The notes beneath the pieces were generated by a model. That model did no database searches and had not been told where the DNA came from. It worked only from the letters and a program-made list of their open reading frames with translations. From assembly GCA_023426545.1 (NCBI GenBank), contig JAFAAN010000137.1:3961-67960 (forward strand): a stretch of 64,000 nt of DNA, in the 5' to 3' direction. The position numbers and the translations under genes are program-made. This DNA is from Pseudomonadota bacterium (lineage in GTDB: Bacteria; Myxococcota; Myxococcia; Myxococcales; Myxococcaceae). Of this stretch, positions 7,880 through 16,383 are shown one piece after another (position 1 is the first letter of the stretch; the number at the start of each line of letters is the position of its first letter).

Positions 7880-9451
7880 TCACGACGCCGGCTTGCCCGC
7901 CTCCGCCGGCAGCACGACGTGAAAGGTGCTGCCCGAGCCCTCGCTGCCGGGGGACTCCGCCCAGATGCGCCCGCCATGGCGCTCGACGATGCCGCGGGCG
8001 ATGGACAGCCCCAGCCCGAGCCCGCCGTAGGACACCCCGTGCGCGCGGCTGAAGCGCTCGAAGATGTGCTCCAGCTTCCCGCCCGGGATGCCCAGCCCGT
8101 GGTCCACCACCTCCACGTGCACGCGCCCCGACTCCTCGCGGGCGGCCAGCCGGATGGGGCCGCCCTCCGGCGAGTAGCGCAGCGCATTGGAGACCAGGTT
8201 GGTGAACACCTGCTCCAGCCGCTCGCGGTCCCCCGGCACCACCAGCCCCTCGGGCGCGTCCAGTTCGATGCGCTGGCCCTCCGGCAGCGGCTCGAAGTGC
8301 CCGGCCACCTCGCGCAGCAGCGCGCCCACGTCCAGCGCGGCGGGCCGCAGGCGCAGCTCGCCCCGCTGGAGGTGGCCCACGTCGAGCAGGTTCTCCACCA
8401 GCCTCGCCATCCGGTTGACGCTGCGGTGGAGGCCCTGCAGCGCCTTGTCCATGCCCGGCACCGGCGTCGCCTCCGCCCGCACCGTGGCCAGGTGCGCGAA
8501 GCTCCGCGCCGCCTGGAGCGGCGTGCGCAGCTCGTGCGCCGCCATGGTGAGGAACATGTCCTTGGCCTCGTTGGCCGCGCGCAGCGTCTCCACCGCCCGC
8601 CGCGCGTCGTCGATGTCCGTCGCCGTGGAGACCCAGCCGGTGAGCCGCCCCCGCTCGTCCCGCTCCGGGATGGTGCGCGCCAGGAACCAGCGGTACTCGC
8701 CCGCCGCGCGGCGCAGCCGGCACTCCCGCTGCAACGGCTGACCCGCGCGCTGGGCCTCCTGCCAGGCGGTCCGGAGGGCCGGGAGGTCCTCCGGGTGGAG
8801 GCGGCGCAGGGTGTCCTTCCACCGGCGCCCCTGCTCCGGCGTCAGCCCCGCATAGTCCAGCCAGCCCCGGTTCGCGTAGCCGATGGAGCCGTCCACCAGC
8901 AGCTCCCAGACGAACTGGGGCATGGTGTCCACCAGCCTGCGGAAGCGCAGCTCGCCCTGCCGCTCCAGCATCCGCCGCTCGCGCTCCCACAGCGCGGACT
9001 CGTGCCGCTGGAGCCGCTGCTGCTGGAGGTACAGGCCGACGAAGGACTCCACCTTCCAGCGCAGCACGTCCGGGTGGAAGGGCTTCACCACGTAGTCCGC
9101 CGCGCCCACCGCGTAGCCATGCACCAGGTGCGCCTCGTCGCGGCCGTGCGCGGTGAGGAAGATGATGGGCGTGTAGCGCGTGCGCTGGCGCTGCCGGATG
9201 AGGCGCGCCGTCTCGAAGCCGTCCACGCCGGGCATCTGCACGTCCAGCAGGATGACGGCGAACTCCTCCTGGAGCAGCCACCTCAGGGCCTCGGGACCGG
9301 AGGTCGCCCTCACCAGCCGCTGGCACAGCGGCTCCAGGACGGCCTCCAGCGCGAGCAGGTTGGCCGCGTTGTCGTCCACCAACAGGACGCTCGTCACGAG
9401 CGGCTCCAGCCGGACGGGCGCGTGGAGCGTGGGTTGCTCGGGCGCAGTCAC
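7880..9451 (-). CDS. Hybrid sensor: receiver-PAS-histidine kinase, soluble
   Basis: A 523-residue cytoplasmic protein with an unusual order. The N-terminal receiver domain has the Asp in VILLDVQMPGVDGFE and a C-terminal VVKPFHPDVL. A short coiled helix, a PAS fold (VDTMPQFVWELLVDGSIGYAN) and its PAC motif follow. Then come HisKA with the H box (MAAHELRTPLQAARS) and HATPase (NLVSNALRYSPEGG, DHGLGIPGG, GGLGLGLSIARGI). There is no membrane segment, so input is probably phosphorelay or an intracellular signal. The start is the GTG at 9451-9449, with GGGAGG twelve bases upstream; the open frame to 9577 has no better site. It sits 43 bp upstream of mgtE on the same strand and may be cotranscribed. 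Confidence 0.88.
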   Translation of the reverse strand: MTAPEQPTLHAPVRLEPLVTSVLLVDDNAANLLALEAVLEPLCQRLVRATSGPEALRWLLQEEFAVILLDVQMPGVDGFETARLIRQRQRTRYTPIIFLTAHGRDEAHLVHGYAVGAADYVVKPFHPDVLRWKVESFVGLYLQQQRLQRHESALWERERRMLERQGELRFRRLVDTMPQFVWELLVDGSIGYANRGWLDYAGLTPEQGRRWKDTLRRLHPEDLPALRTAWQEAQRAGQPLQRECRLRRAAGEYRWFLARTIPERDERGRLTGWVSTATDIDDARRAVETLRAANEAKDMFLTMAAHELRTPLQAARSFAHLATVRAEATPVPGMDKALQGLHRSVNRMARLVENLLDVGHLQRGELRLRPAALDVGALLREVAGHFEPLPEGQRIELDAPEGLVVPGDRERLEQVFTNLVSNALRYSPEGGPIRLAAREESGRVHVEVVDHGLGIPGGKLEHIFERFSRAHGVSYGGLGLGLSIARGIVERHGGRIWAESPGSEGSGSTFHVVLPAEAGKPAS

Positions 9452-9688
9452 CCGCGATGCCTCCCTTCGTGCCTGACCCCAGGCGGTAATGCGTCCCCGG
9501 ACGTCTGGCAACGGGCGCTGCCCGCTCCGCCCGCTGGCCGCCTGCGGGCGGGCGGCGAGGCCCCGGCCAGGACGCACCCATCATGTGCCCGGCCAGGGGC
9601 CCCCACCAGTCCGCGCGAGGCGTCCGCCGGGCCAGTGACGGCCCGGCAACACCTTCCAGCGCGGGAGGGCGTCCTACCGTGTGGCCTG

Positions 9689-10915
9689 CTACACCACCGC
9701 CCGCTGGAGCATCCGCGCGAGCATGTCCGCGCTGCGCTCGCTGCTGAACGTCGTCTCCACCTTGCGGCGGCCCGCCTCGCCCAGCCGCTGGGCCTCCTGG
9801 GCGTCGCGCGCCAGGGCCTCCAGCCTGTCCGCCAGGACCTGAGGCTGCTGCGGGGGCACGAGGATTCCGTCCACGCCGTCATCCACCAGCTCCGGCACAC
9901 CGCCCGCGCCCGTCACCACCACGGGCACGCGCATGGCCATGGCCTCCATGATGGCCACGCCCAGCGGCTCCTGGAGGCTGGCCAGCGAGAAGATGTGCGC
10001 GCGCTCGATTTCGCCGCGCACCGTGTCCTCGTTCACCGCGCCCAGCAGCGTCACCGCGTCGCCCAGGCCCGTCTCCTGGATTTTGGCCTCCAGCACCTTG
10101 CGATACGTGGTGCCGCCGGCCTCGTCCTCGCCCGCGATGGACAGCCGCGCGTCGAGCCCCTTGGCGCGCAGCATCCCCACCGCGTCGATGAGGTCCGCGT
10201 GGCCCTTGCAGGGGTTGAGGCGGCCGCAGGAGAAGATGCGCAGCGGGCCCTCGCCCGTCCACGGCGTGTACGCCACGGAGCGGTTGAACTTGCGCAGCTC
10301 CACGCCCATGGGCGCCAGCTCGATGCGCGACGGGAGTGCGCCGCCCAGCGTGTCGTTCACCTCCTGGAGCAGCTTCTTCGTAATCACGAACGCGAACTCC
10401 GCGTGCCGCCACTTCTCCCGCTGGTTGGGGCCGTAGTCGTCCAGCGGCCCATGCAGCGTCAGGCTGTAGGGAAGGCCCGACAGGAGATGGGCGAAGAGCG
10501 CCACGTGCGCGGCGTTGGCGCACGAGTGAACGTGCACGTGCGTCCAGCCGCGCTCGCGCGCCAGCGACGCCAGCCGGCCGCCCATGACGGCGAAGGCCAG
10601 CAGCCGCGCGCGGCCCTTCGCGTCCAGCCCCTCCGCGCGCGCGATGGACGCCAGGCACCGGGCCCAGCCGGACGGCATGGCGCGGGCCACCTCCAGGGCG
10701 GCCCGGGCGGCGCCCAGAGGCCCGGGCGGCGAGAGGTACTCCGTGCGCGCCATCGCCTCATGCGCCCAGCGGTGCGAGATGATGCCCGTGGGCGGCGGTC
10801 GCGTGGACACCAGCTCCGGCGACACACCCATGCCCGGCAACGCCTGCAGCTCGCGCCAGAAAAAGATGTGCGTCTGTCCGGGGAACTCGGGAATCAGGTA
10901 GCCAATCTTCTGCAC
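9689..10915 (-). CDS. epsE: Glycosyltransferase family 4 (EpsE-like)
   Basis: A 408-residue GT-B glycosyltransferase starting MQKIGYLIPEFPGQTHIFF, an N-terminus common in exopolysaccharide glycosyltransferases. The N-terminal acceptor domain has THVHVHSCANAAHVA and PYSLTLHGPLDDYG. The donor domain has RIFSCGRLNPCKGHADLIDA, the LSIAGEDEAGG strand and the EX7E-type region SLQEPLGVAIMEAMAMRVPVVV. The upstream frame has no ATG, so the GTG at 10915-10913 is the likely start. The gene diverges from the gene at 11126 across 210 bp, which probably holds both promoters. Its role is one sugar addition in EPS repeat-unit synthesis, by family and position. Confidence 0.87.
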   Translation of the reverse strand: MQKIGYLIPEFPGQTHIFFWRELQALPGMGVSPELVSTRPPPTGIISHRWAHEAMARTEYLSPPGPLGAARAALEVARAMPSGWARCLASIARAEGLDAKGRARLLAFAVMGGRLASLARERGWTHVHVHSCANAAHVALFAHLLSGLPYSLTLHGPLDDYGPNQREKWRHAEFAFVITKKLLQEVNDTLGGALPSRIELAPMGVELRKFNRSVAYTPWTGEGPLRIFSCGRLNPCKGHADLIDAVGMLRAKGLDARLSIAGEDEAGGTTYRKVLEAKIQETGLGDAVTLLGAVNEDTVRGEIERAHIFSLASLQEPLGVAIMEAMAMRVPVVVTGAGGVPELVDDGVDGILVPPQQPQVLADRLEALARDAQEAQRLGEAGRRKVETTFSSERSADMLARMLQRAVV

Positions 10916-11125
10916 GCGAAGGGCATAACACGGCTGGCTGCTCGCCACGGCGTGGGTGGCCGCGCACCCAGCCCGTGACGTGGCTTCACGCGCGGCGGCG
11001 GGCCCAGCGGCTCCGCGCCATGCATGCCCTTCCTCCCTGGCCGGTGGGCGGGCCGGCGCGCCCGGGGTCGCCCGGCGAGGCCGTTGGGCCGGCGCCGCGC
11101 GTTGCGCTATACCGGGCGCCTCCCC

Positions 11126-11641
11126 ATGGCCGCAGACTCCAGCGCACCGCCCGCCGACGCCGCACCGCCCGACAGCGCCATTCCCTCCCCGGCGCTGCAA
11201 CGGCTGTGGTTCGCCCTGGAGCGCCACGCCTGGAGCTACCTCACCGTGGTGCCGGCCCACCCGGGCGCGCCCGCGCTCGAGGCCGCCATGGCGGTGCTGG
11301 AGGCCGGCGCGCCCTACGCCTACCTGCAGAAAATCCACCTGGAGGACGCCACCGGCCTGTCGCCCACCGCCGCGGCGAAGAAGGTGCTGGAGCTGCGCGA
11401 GCGCGTGTCCCGGGGCGAGCGCGTCGTCGCCGTCATCGACTCGCTGGTGACCCACCCGGCCAGCCTGCCCCTGGCGCTCGGCGCCGATGGCTGCCTCCTC
11501 TGCGTCACCCTGGGCGAGACGGACTTCGGCGCGGCCAACAGGACCCTGGACTTCGTGGGCCGCGAGCGCTTCCTCGGCAGCGTCACCTTTCCCCGGCTGA
11601 CGAAGAAGCAGCGCCGGGCGTCTTCCCAGAAGAAGCCATGA
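11126..11641 (+). CDS. Hypothetical protein of the eps cluster
   Basis: A 171-residue soluble protein with a Pro/Ala-rich first 20 residues. A compact domain follows with helix-strand features (LTVVPAHPGAPALEAAMAVL, VVAVIDSLVTHPASLPLAL, DGCLLCVTLGETDF) and ends in a Lys/Arg-rich tail. The strand VVAVIDSL and the block LGETDFGAANRTLDFVG recall the P-loop-lacking ends of BY-kinase-like (CpsD/Wzc) proteins that act on capsule export, but no Walker motif is present and I cannot assign a function. The stop overlaps the ATG of the GT2 gene by four bases, so it belongs to the epsD-epsA operon and may be its first gene. Confidence 0.7.
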   Translation: MAADSSAPPADAAPPDSAIPSPALQRLWFALERHAWSYLTVVPAHPGAPALEAAMAVLEAGAPYAYLQKIHLEDATGLSPTAAAKKVLELRERVSRGERVVAVIDSLVTHPASLPLALGADGCLLCVTLGETDFGAANRTLDFVGRERFLGSVTFPRLTKKQRRASSQKKP

Positions 11642-12651
11642 CCTCCGCCCCCGCGCCCCGGCTCAGCGTCGTCATCGCCACGTACAACCGGCTGCCGCTC
11701 ATCACCCGGCTGCTGTGGCAGCTCGCCGGGCAGACGCTGCCGCCCGAGCGGTTCGAGGTCGTCGTGGTGGACGACGGCTCCCGGGAGCCCGCGCGCGAGC
11801 CGTTGCAGGCCCTGGCCCTGCCCTACACCCTGCGCGTGGAGGTGCAGCCCAACGCCGGCGCCGCCGCCGCCCGCCACCGGGGCGTCATGGCCGCGCGGGG
11901 GGACGTGGTGCTCGTCACCGACGACGACATGCAGGTGGCGCCGGACTTCCTGGAGCGGCACCTGGCGCACCACCCGGAGGGCTCGCGCAACGTGGTGCTG
12001 GGCCGCATCCGGCCGGACCCGTCCATTGGGGACATGCCGCTGTTCGAGCGCTGGTACGCGTACCTCAACAACCGCATGGCCGAGGAGCTCTCCGTCCCCG
12101 GCGCCCGCGCCCGCGGCGTCCACCTGTACACCGGCAACGTGTCCTTCCCCCGCGCCGACTACGTGGGCGTGGGCGGCTTCGACAAGTCCCTGGGCCAGTC
12201 CGAGGACGTGGAGCTGGGCGTGCGGCTGGAGAAGGCCGGCTGCGCCTTCGTCTTCGCCCGGGACGCCTACGTGCTGCACGGCAGCGACCACGTCTCCTTC
12301 GAGCGCTGGCTGAAGCGCGCCCACCGCTACGGCATGTTCGACACGCAGGTGGCCCGGAAGCACCCGGACGTGCGCGACGTCAACCCGTGGCGGCTGCTCT
12401 TCCAGACGAACCCCCTGACGCGCCCGCTGCTGGCCGCCACCCTCGTCGCGCCGGACGCCTCGCGCGTGCTGACGCGCGCGGTGATGCACGCGGCCAACGC
12501 CGCGGACAGGCTGGGCCTGGAGAAGGCCGCCTTCGCCGGCACCTCCGTGGTGTACGGCATGGAGTACCTGCGCGGCGCGCGCGGCGAGGCCGGCGGCTGG
12601 ACGGGCATCGCCCGCGAGGTCACCCGCTACCTGCGGGGCCAGGGGGAGTAG
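11638..12651 (+). CDS. epsD: Glycosyltransferase family 2 (EpsD-like)
   Basis: A 337-residue GT-A glycosyltransferase. It shows the family-2 N-terminus (LSVVIATYNRLPLITRLLWQL), the first acidic motif VVVDDGSREP, the metal-binding DxD-like motif (VLVTDDDMQVAPDF) and the later acidic QSEDVELGVRLEKAG segment that holds the catalytic base. No membrane helices, so it works at the cytoplasmic face, transferring a sugar to the undecaprenyl-linked EPS unit. It is translationally coupled to the upstream hypothetical (ATGA overlap), and the acetyltransferase starts 10 bp downstream. Confidence 0.88.
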   Translation: MTSAPAPRLSVVIATYNRLPLITRLLWQLAGQTLPPERFEVVVVDDGSREPAREPLQALALPYTLRVEVQPNAGAAAARHRGVMAARGDVVLVTDDDMQVAPDFLERHLAHHPEGSRNVVLGRIRPDPSIGDMPLFERWYAYLNNRMAEELSVPGARARGVHLYTGNVSFPRADYVGVGGFDKSLGQSEDVELGVRLEKAGCAFVFARDAYVLHGSDHVSFERWLKRAHRYGMFDTQVARKHPDVRDVNPWRLLFQTNPLTRPLLAATLVAPDASRVLTRAVMHAANAADRLGLEKAAFAGTSVVYGMEYLRGARGEAGGWTGIAREVTRYLRGQGE

Positions 12652-12660
12652 TCACACACC

Positions 12661-13218
12661 ATGCGGAAGGCCAGGGACTCGATGATTGGCTCGCTCGTCA
12701 CGGATGCGCTGGAGCTGGCGAAGGCCGCCAATGGCAACTCGGACGCGAAGTCCATCGCCAAGGTGGTGCTGACCAGTGACTCGTATCGCATCACCGCGCT
12801 CAACCGCGCCCGCGAGGCCGCGCTGGCGTACCGCATCCCCCTGGTCAACCACGTGCTGCGCGTGGCGCAGACCGCGGTGATGGGGATTGAGATTGGCAAG
12901 GACGTCACGCTCGGCAAGGGCGTGTACTTCGTGCACAGCCTGGGCGTCGTCATCGGCGGCGACGCGCGCATCGGCGACCGCGTGCGCTTCTACGGCAACA
13001 ACACCGTGGGCACCGCGAAGGACAACGGCTACCCCGTCATCGAGGACGACGTCTGGATTGGCGCGGGCGCTCGCATCCTGGGGCCGGTGCGCATCGGCGC
13101 GCGCTCGCGCATCGGCGCCAACGCGGTGGTGCTCCAGGACGTGCCACCAGACAGCGTGGCCGTGGGCATCCCCGCCCGCATCTTCCCGCGCAAGGACATG
13201 GACGAAGTCGCGCTCTAG
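12661..13218 (+). CDS. epsC: Serine-acetyltransferase-like hexapeptide acetyltransferase (EpsC-like)
   Basis: A 185-residue left-handed beta-helix acyltransferase. An N-terminal helical part (residues 1-75) is followed by repeating hexapeptides such as IEIGKDVTLGKGVYFVHSLG, VVIGGDARIGDRVRFY and VWIGAGARILGPVRIGARSRIGANAVV. The layout matches CysE-type enzymes, but in a sugar cluster the likely job is O- or N-acetylation of an EPS sugar or its precursor. The histidine in FVHSLG is a candidate catalytic base. It is in line with epsD and epsB with 9- and 21-bp gaps. In M. xanthus the orthologue in this position is called epsC; a role in EPS is less certain than for its neighbours. Confidence 0.85.
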   Translation: MRKARDSMIGSLVTDALELAKAANGNSDAKSIAKVVLTSDSYRITALNRAREAALAYRIPLVNHVLRVAQTAVMGIEIGKDVTLGKGVYFVHSLGVVIGGDARIGDRVRFYGNNTVGTAKDNGYPVIEDDVWIGAGARILGPVRIGARSRIGANAVVLQDVPPDSVAVGIPARIFPRKDMDEVAL

Positions 13219-13239
13219 CGCGCCGGTGCCCGCGCGCCC

Positions 13240-15411
13240 ATGGAGGACGGTGTGAAGCGTTCACGGATGAAGGCGGGCGCCGCCATGCTGTCGGGCGCGC
13301 TGCTCGCCGGTGGGGCGGTGGCCTGGGCCCAGGCGGTGGGCGCAGCGGCGGACACGGGCGGCGGCGCGGTGGGCGCGAGCACCGGCACGGAGGAGACCCC
13401 ACCGCTGATGCTGTACGACGGGGGCCTGGCCTCCGGCTGGAATGACATCGGCTGGGCGCCGCGCGCGCTGCCCAGGGGCGCGCCCGCGCGCATGCGCCTG
13501 TTCAACCACGGCGGGTGGATTCTCTACCGGCCCAAGCTGGAGGGCACCTTCGGGGCGCTGACCTTCCGGCTCAGCGCCCCGGAGTCCTTCGGCGAGTTCC
13601 TGGAGGTCCGCCTGGACGCGCCGGGCGCCGCGAGCTTCCCGCGCATCCCCATCACCCCCGAGCTCGAGGTCCGCAAGGACGGCGAGTGGGCGGAAATCGT
13701 CATCCCCATGGAGCAGCTCAACCCGCGCGGCCAGCCGTTCGACCGCGTGGTGCTGCGCGCCTCCAAGAGCGTGGGCCGCGACTGGGTGCTCTTCGACAAG
13801 GTGGCGCTGGTGCCGCTGCCGCCCGAGCTCGCCGCCGCGCTGGCCGCGGGCGGCGGCCGCACGGGCCAGGGCAGTGGCCGCGAGGCCCCCATGACCATCG
13901 ACTGCACCGCGCCGGGCCACCGCATCAGCCCGCTCATCTACGGCATCGCCTTCGACGGGCTCACGGAGAAGCGGGACACGCACCAGTACCAGCTGGGCGC
14001 CACCACGCGACGCTGGGGCGGCAACCCCACGTCCCGCTACAACTGGAAGCTGGGCGGCGCGTGGAACAGCGCGAACGACTGGTTCTACCAGAACGTCGAC
14101 ATCGGCCTGAGCTACGACGACTTCCTGGAGTCCAACCGCAAGCACGGCCTCACCTCCGCGCTGACGGTGCCCCTGCTGGGGTGGGTGGCCAAGGACACGA
14201 AGTCCGTGGGCTTCCCCGTGTTGCGCTTCGGCCCGCAGCAGAAGGAGGACAACGGCTCGGGCAACGGGCTCGCGCGGGACGGCACACCGCTGAAGCCCGG
14301 CGCGCCGTCGCTCACCAGCACCGAGGCCCCGCCGGAGTTCGTCGCCGAGTGGGTCCGCACCATCCGGAAGAAGGACCAGGAGCGGGGCCAGCGCAGCGTC
14401 CAGATGTACATCCTGGACAACGAGCCCATGCTCTGGAACTCCACGCACCGCGACGTGCACCCGGAGCCGCTCACCTATGACGGGCTCCTGGAGCGCACCA
14501 TCGCCTACGGCACGGCGGTGCGTAAGGAGGACCCGGAGGCCCTCATCGCGGGCCCGGCCGAGTGGGGCTGGACGAACTACCTGTGGTCCGCGGCGGACTT
14601 CGCGCCGGGGAAGATGCCGCACTCGGACCGGCGCGCGCACGGCAACGTCCCGCTGGTGCCCTGGTACCTGCGGCAGCTGCGCGAGCACGAGAAGAAGACG
14701 GGCGTGCGGCTGCTCGACGTGCTGGACCTGCACTTCTATCCACAAACGGACGTGGGCGTGGGCCTGGAGGGCAACACGGACCCGGTCACCAACGCGCGCC
14801 GCATCCGCTCCACGCGCGGGCTGTGGGACCCCACGTACAAGGACGAGTCCTGGATTGGTGAGCCCATCCGGCTGATTCCGCGCATGAAGGAGTGGATCGC
14901 CGAAAACTCCCCCGGCCTGCGCATCTCCATTGGCGAGTACAACTTCGGCGCCTTCCGGCACATGAGCGGTGGCCTGGCCCAGGCCGAGACGCTGGGCCGC
15001 TTCGCGCAGGAGAACATCTACGCCGCCTACTTCTGGCAGTACCCCACAGAGGGCGACCCGGTGTTCTGGGCGTTCCGCGCGTACCGGAACTTCGATGGCA
15101 AGGGGGGCCGCTTCCAGGACTGGTGGGTGCCGGCGAAGGCCCCCGAGGGCACCAGCGTGTTCGCCTCGCGGGACGAGGCGGGCGGCAAGCTGGTAGCGGT
15201 GGTGCTCAACTTCGACCCGGACCAGGCCGCCCAGGCGCGGATTGAGCTCAAGGGCTGCGGGACACTCGACAGCGTGCGCGTGCTGGGCTACTCGGGCGCA
15301 CCTGGGGGGTTCACCGAGCAGACTCCCGGTGCGAAGGCCGCGGGCTCACTGACACAGCGGCTGCCGCCCTATTCCATGACCGTGCTCGACCTGACGGTGA
15401 AGAAGCCATGA
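13240..15411 (+). CDS. epsB: Secreted glycoside hydrolase, GH44-like (EpsB-like)
   Basis: A 723-residue exported hydrolase. An N-terminal signal peptide (MKAGAAMLSGALLAGGAVAWAQ after a short basic stretch) precedes a beta-sandwich of about 170 residues, a Gly/Arg linker and then a TIM barrel. The barrel starts at IDCTAPGHRISPLIYG and contains RRWGGNPTSRYNWK, the acid/base candidate in LDNEPMLWN and the nucleophile candidate in SIGEYNFGAF, the spacing expected for GH44 endoglucanase/xyloglucanase. A C-terminal beta domain ends at PYSMTVLDLTVKK. It may trim or release EPS. The ATG at 13240 is taken; a GTG at 13252 would give VKRSRMKAG. Its stop overlaps the epsA ATG. Confidence 0.85.
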   Translation: MEDGVKRSRMKAGAAMLSGALLAGGAVAWAQAVGAAADTGGGAVGASTGTEETPPLMLYDGGLASGWNDIGWAPRALPRGAPARMRLFNHGGWILYRPKLEGTFGALTFRLSAPESFGEFLEVRLDAPGAASFPRIPITPELEVRKDGEWAEIVIPMEQLNPRGQPFDRVVLRASKSVGRDWVLFDKVALVPLPPELAAALAAGGGRTGQGSGREAPMTIDCTAPGHRISPLIYGIAFDGLTEKRDTHQYQLGATTRRWGGNPTSRYNWKLGGAWNSANDWFYQNVDIGLSYDDFLESNRKHGLTSALTVPLLGWVAKDTKSVGFPVLRFGPQQKEDNGSGNGLARDGTPLKPGAPSLTSTEAPPEFVAEWVRTIRKKDQERGQRSVQMYILDNEPMLWNSTHRDVHPEPLTYDGLLERTIAYGTAVRKEDPEALIAGPAEWGWTNYLWSAADFAPGKMPHSDRRAHGNVPLVPWYLRQLREHEKKTGVRLLDVLDLHFYPQTDVGVGLEGNTDPVTNARRIRSTRGLWDPTYKDESWIGEPIRLIPRMKEWIAENSPGLRISIGEYNFGAFRHMSGGLAQAETLGRFAQENIYAAYFWQYPTEGDPVFWAFRAYRNFDGKGGRFQDWWVPAKAPEGTSVFASRDEAGGKLVAVVLNFDPDQAAQARIELKGCGTLDSVRVLGYSGAPGGFTEQTPGAKAAGSLTQRLPPYSMTVLDLTVKKP

Positions 15412-16223
15412 GCTCCGCCGCTGCCCCCGTGCCGCCGCAGCCTCCGTTCACCACCGGCCGTGCGCGCCTGCACATCGGCCAGCTCGCCATCGACCAGCTC
15501 ACCTTCGACGAGGCGGTGGCGGAGATTGGCCGGCTGGTGGACTCGCGCCAGGGCGGCTACGTCTTCACCGCCAACGTGGACCACGTGGTGCTGGCCGAGG
15601 ACAACGTGGCCTTCCGCGAGGCGTACTCGCGCGCCACGATTTCGGTGGTGGATGGCATGCCCATCGTCTGGGCCTCGCGAGCCATGGACGTGCCGCTGCC
15701 CGAGCGCATCGCCGGCTCGGACCTCATCCTCCCGCTGATGAAGCTGGGGGCGGAGCGCAAGTGGCGCGTGTACCTGCTGGGCGCGGGCCCGGGCGTGGCG
15801 GAGAAGGTGGGCCGCATCGTCAGCGAGCAGTACGGCGTGGAGGTGGTGGGCTGGGATTCGCCCATGGTGAGCCTGGACGGCGGGGACGCGCAGAACGACC
15901 CGATTGTGGCGCGCATCCGCGAGAAGGATCCGCACCTCCTCCTGGTGGCGCTCGGCAGCCCGAAGCAGGAGGTGTGGATTTCGCAGGTGGCGCCCAAGCT
16001 GGGCCCCACGGTGCCCATTGGCATTGGCGCTGGGCTGGACTTCATCGCGGGGACGGCGAAGCGCGCGCCGGTGTGGATTTCGCGCGCGGGCTTCGAATGG
16101 CTCTACCGGCTGGTGAACGAGCCCAAGCGCCTGTGGCGGCGGTACATCCTGAATGACTCGCGCTTCGCCACGATTCTGCTGCGCGAGTTCTGGCAGCGGA
16201 CCGGCGCGCAGAAGCCGGAGTAG
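15408..16223 (+). CDS. epsA: WecG/TagA/CpsF family glycosyltransferase (EpsA-like)
   Basis: A 271-residue GT26 enzyme. It starts (after a Pro-rich lead) with LHIGQLAIDQLTFDEAV and shows the conserved N-terminal YVFTANVDHVVLAEDN, the active-site ISVVDGMPIVWASRAM with its DGMP motif, and the LLGAGPGVAEKV nucleotide-binding turn. The C-terminal LVALGSPKQEVWI and GIGAGLDFIAGTAKRAP complete the family pattern. It probably transfers ManNAcA or a related sugar to a lipid-linked intermediate. It is coupled to epsB through an ATGA overlap and is the last gene of the epsD-C-B-A run. After its stop the sequence changes to accessory DNA. Confidence 0.9.
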   Translation: MSSAAAPVPPQPPFTTGRARLHIGQLAIDQLTFDEAVAEIGRLVDSRQGGYVFTANVDHVVLAEDNVAFREAYSRATISVVDGMPIVWASRAMDVPLPERIAGSDLILPLMKLGAERKWRVYLLGAGPGVAEKVGRIVSEQYGVEVVGWDSPMVSLDGGDAQNDPIVARIREKDPHLLLVALGSPKQEVWISQVAPKLGPTVPIGIGAGLDFIAGTAKRAPVWISRAGFEWLYRLVNEPKRLWRRYILNDSRFATILLREFWQRTGAQKPE

Positions 16224-16231
16224 CCGCAGCG

Positions 16232-16369
16232 CTACACGGGGGTGAACTTCATCCCAGTGGTCCCGGACCGTTCCCGTGCGGCCTCGAGGTCCTCGGAGAC
16301 GATGAGGGTTCCCAGCTTGCACCGACTGGGGATTCCTATGTCGTGGTTGAGCTGGAAGTACCGTCTCAT
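16232..16369 (-). pseudogene. Internally deleted remnant of a DUF1629/Imm11-like immunity gene
   Basis: Reading leftward from an ATG at 16369-16367, a 45-residue frame begins MRRYFQLNHDI and ends LGTLIVSEDLEAARERSGTTGMKFTPV. These are recognisably the first 11 and the last 30 or so residues of the intact immunity protein at 17734-18303 (MTKRYFRLTEDM at its start; LALIVSEDIKTALEESGATG then VEFTPV at its end). About 140 central residues are missing. The remnant is inverted and overlaps the region just before the toxin gene, leaving a toxin flanked by one dead and one intact immunity copy. No Shine-Dalgarno precedes it. Confidence 0.75.
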
Positions 16370-16383
16370 CTCGGAGGAGCGCC

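Noticed and set aside
7454..10978. A 1174-codon rightward open frame
   Set aside because: It is antisense to mgtE, the hybrid kinase and epsE, which have full domain sets; its His/Arg/Pro/Ala composition is that of a shadow.
14738..14748. CTATCCACA in epsB as a DnaA box
   Set aside because: One mismatch, isolated, and inside a coding region.
15576..15588. CCACGTGG in epsA as a remote parS
   Set aside because: Only the inner 8 bases match; flanks (GA and TG) differ, and it lies in a conserved coding motif (NVDHVV).
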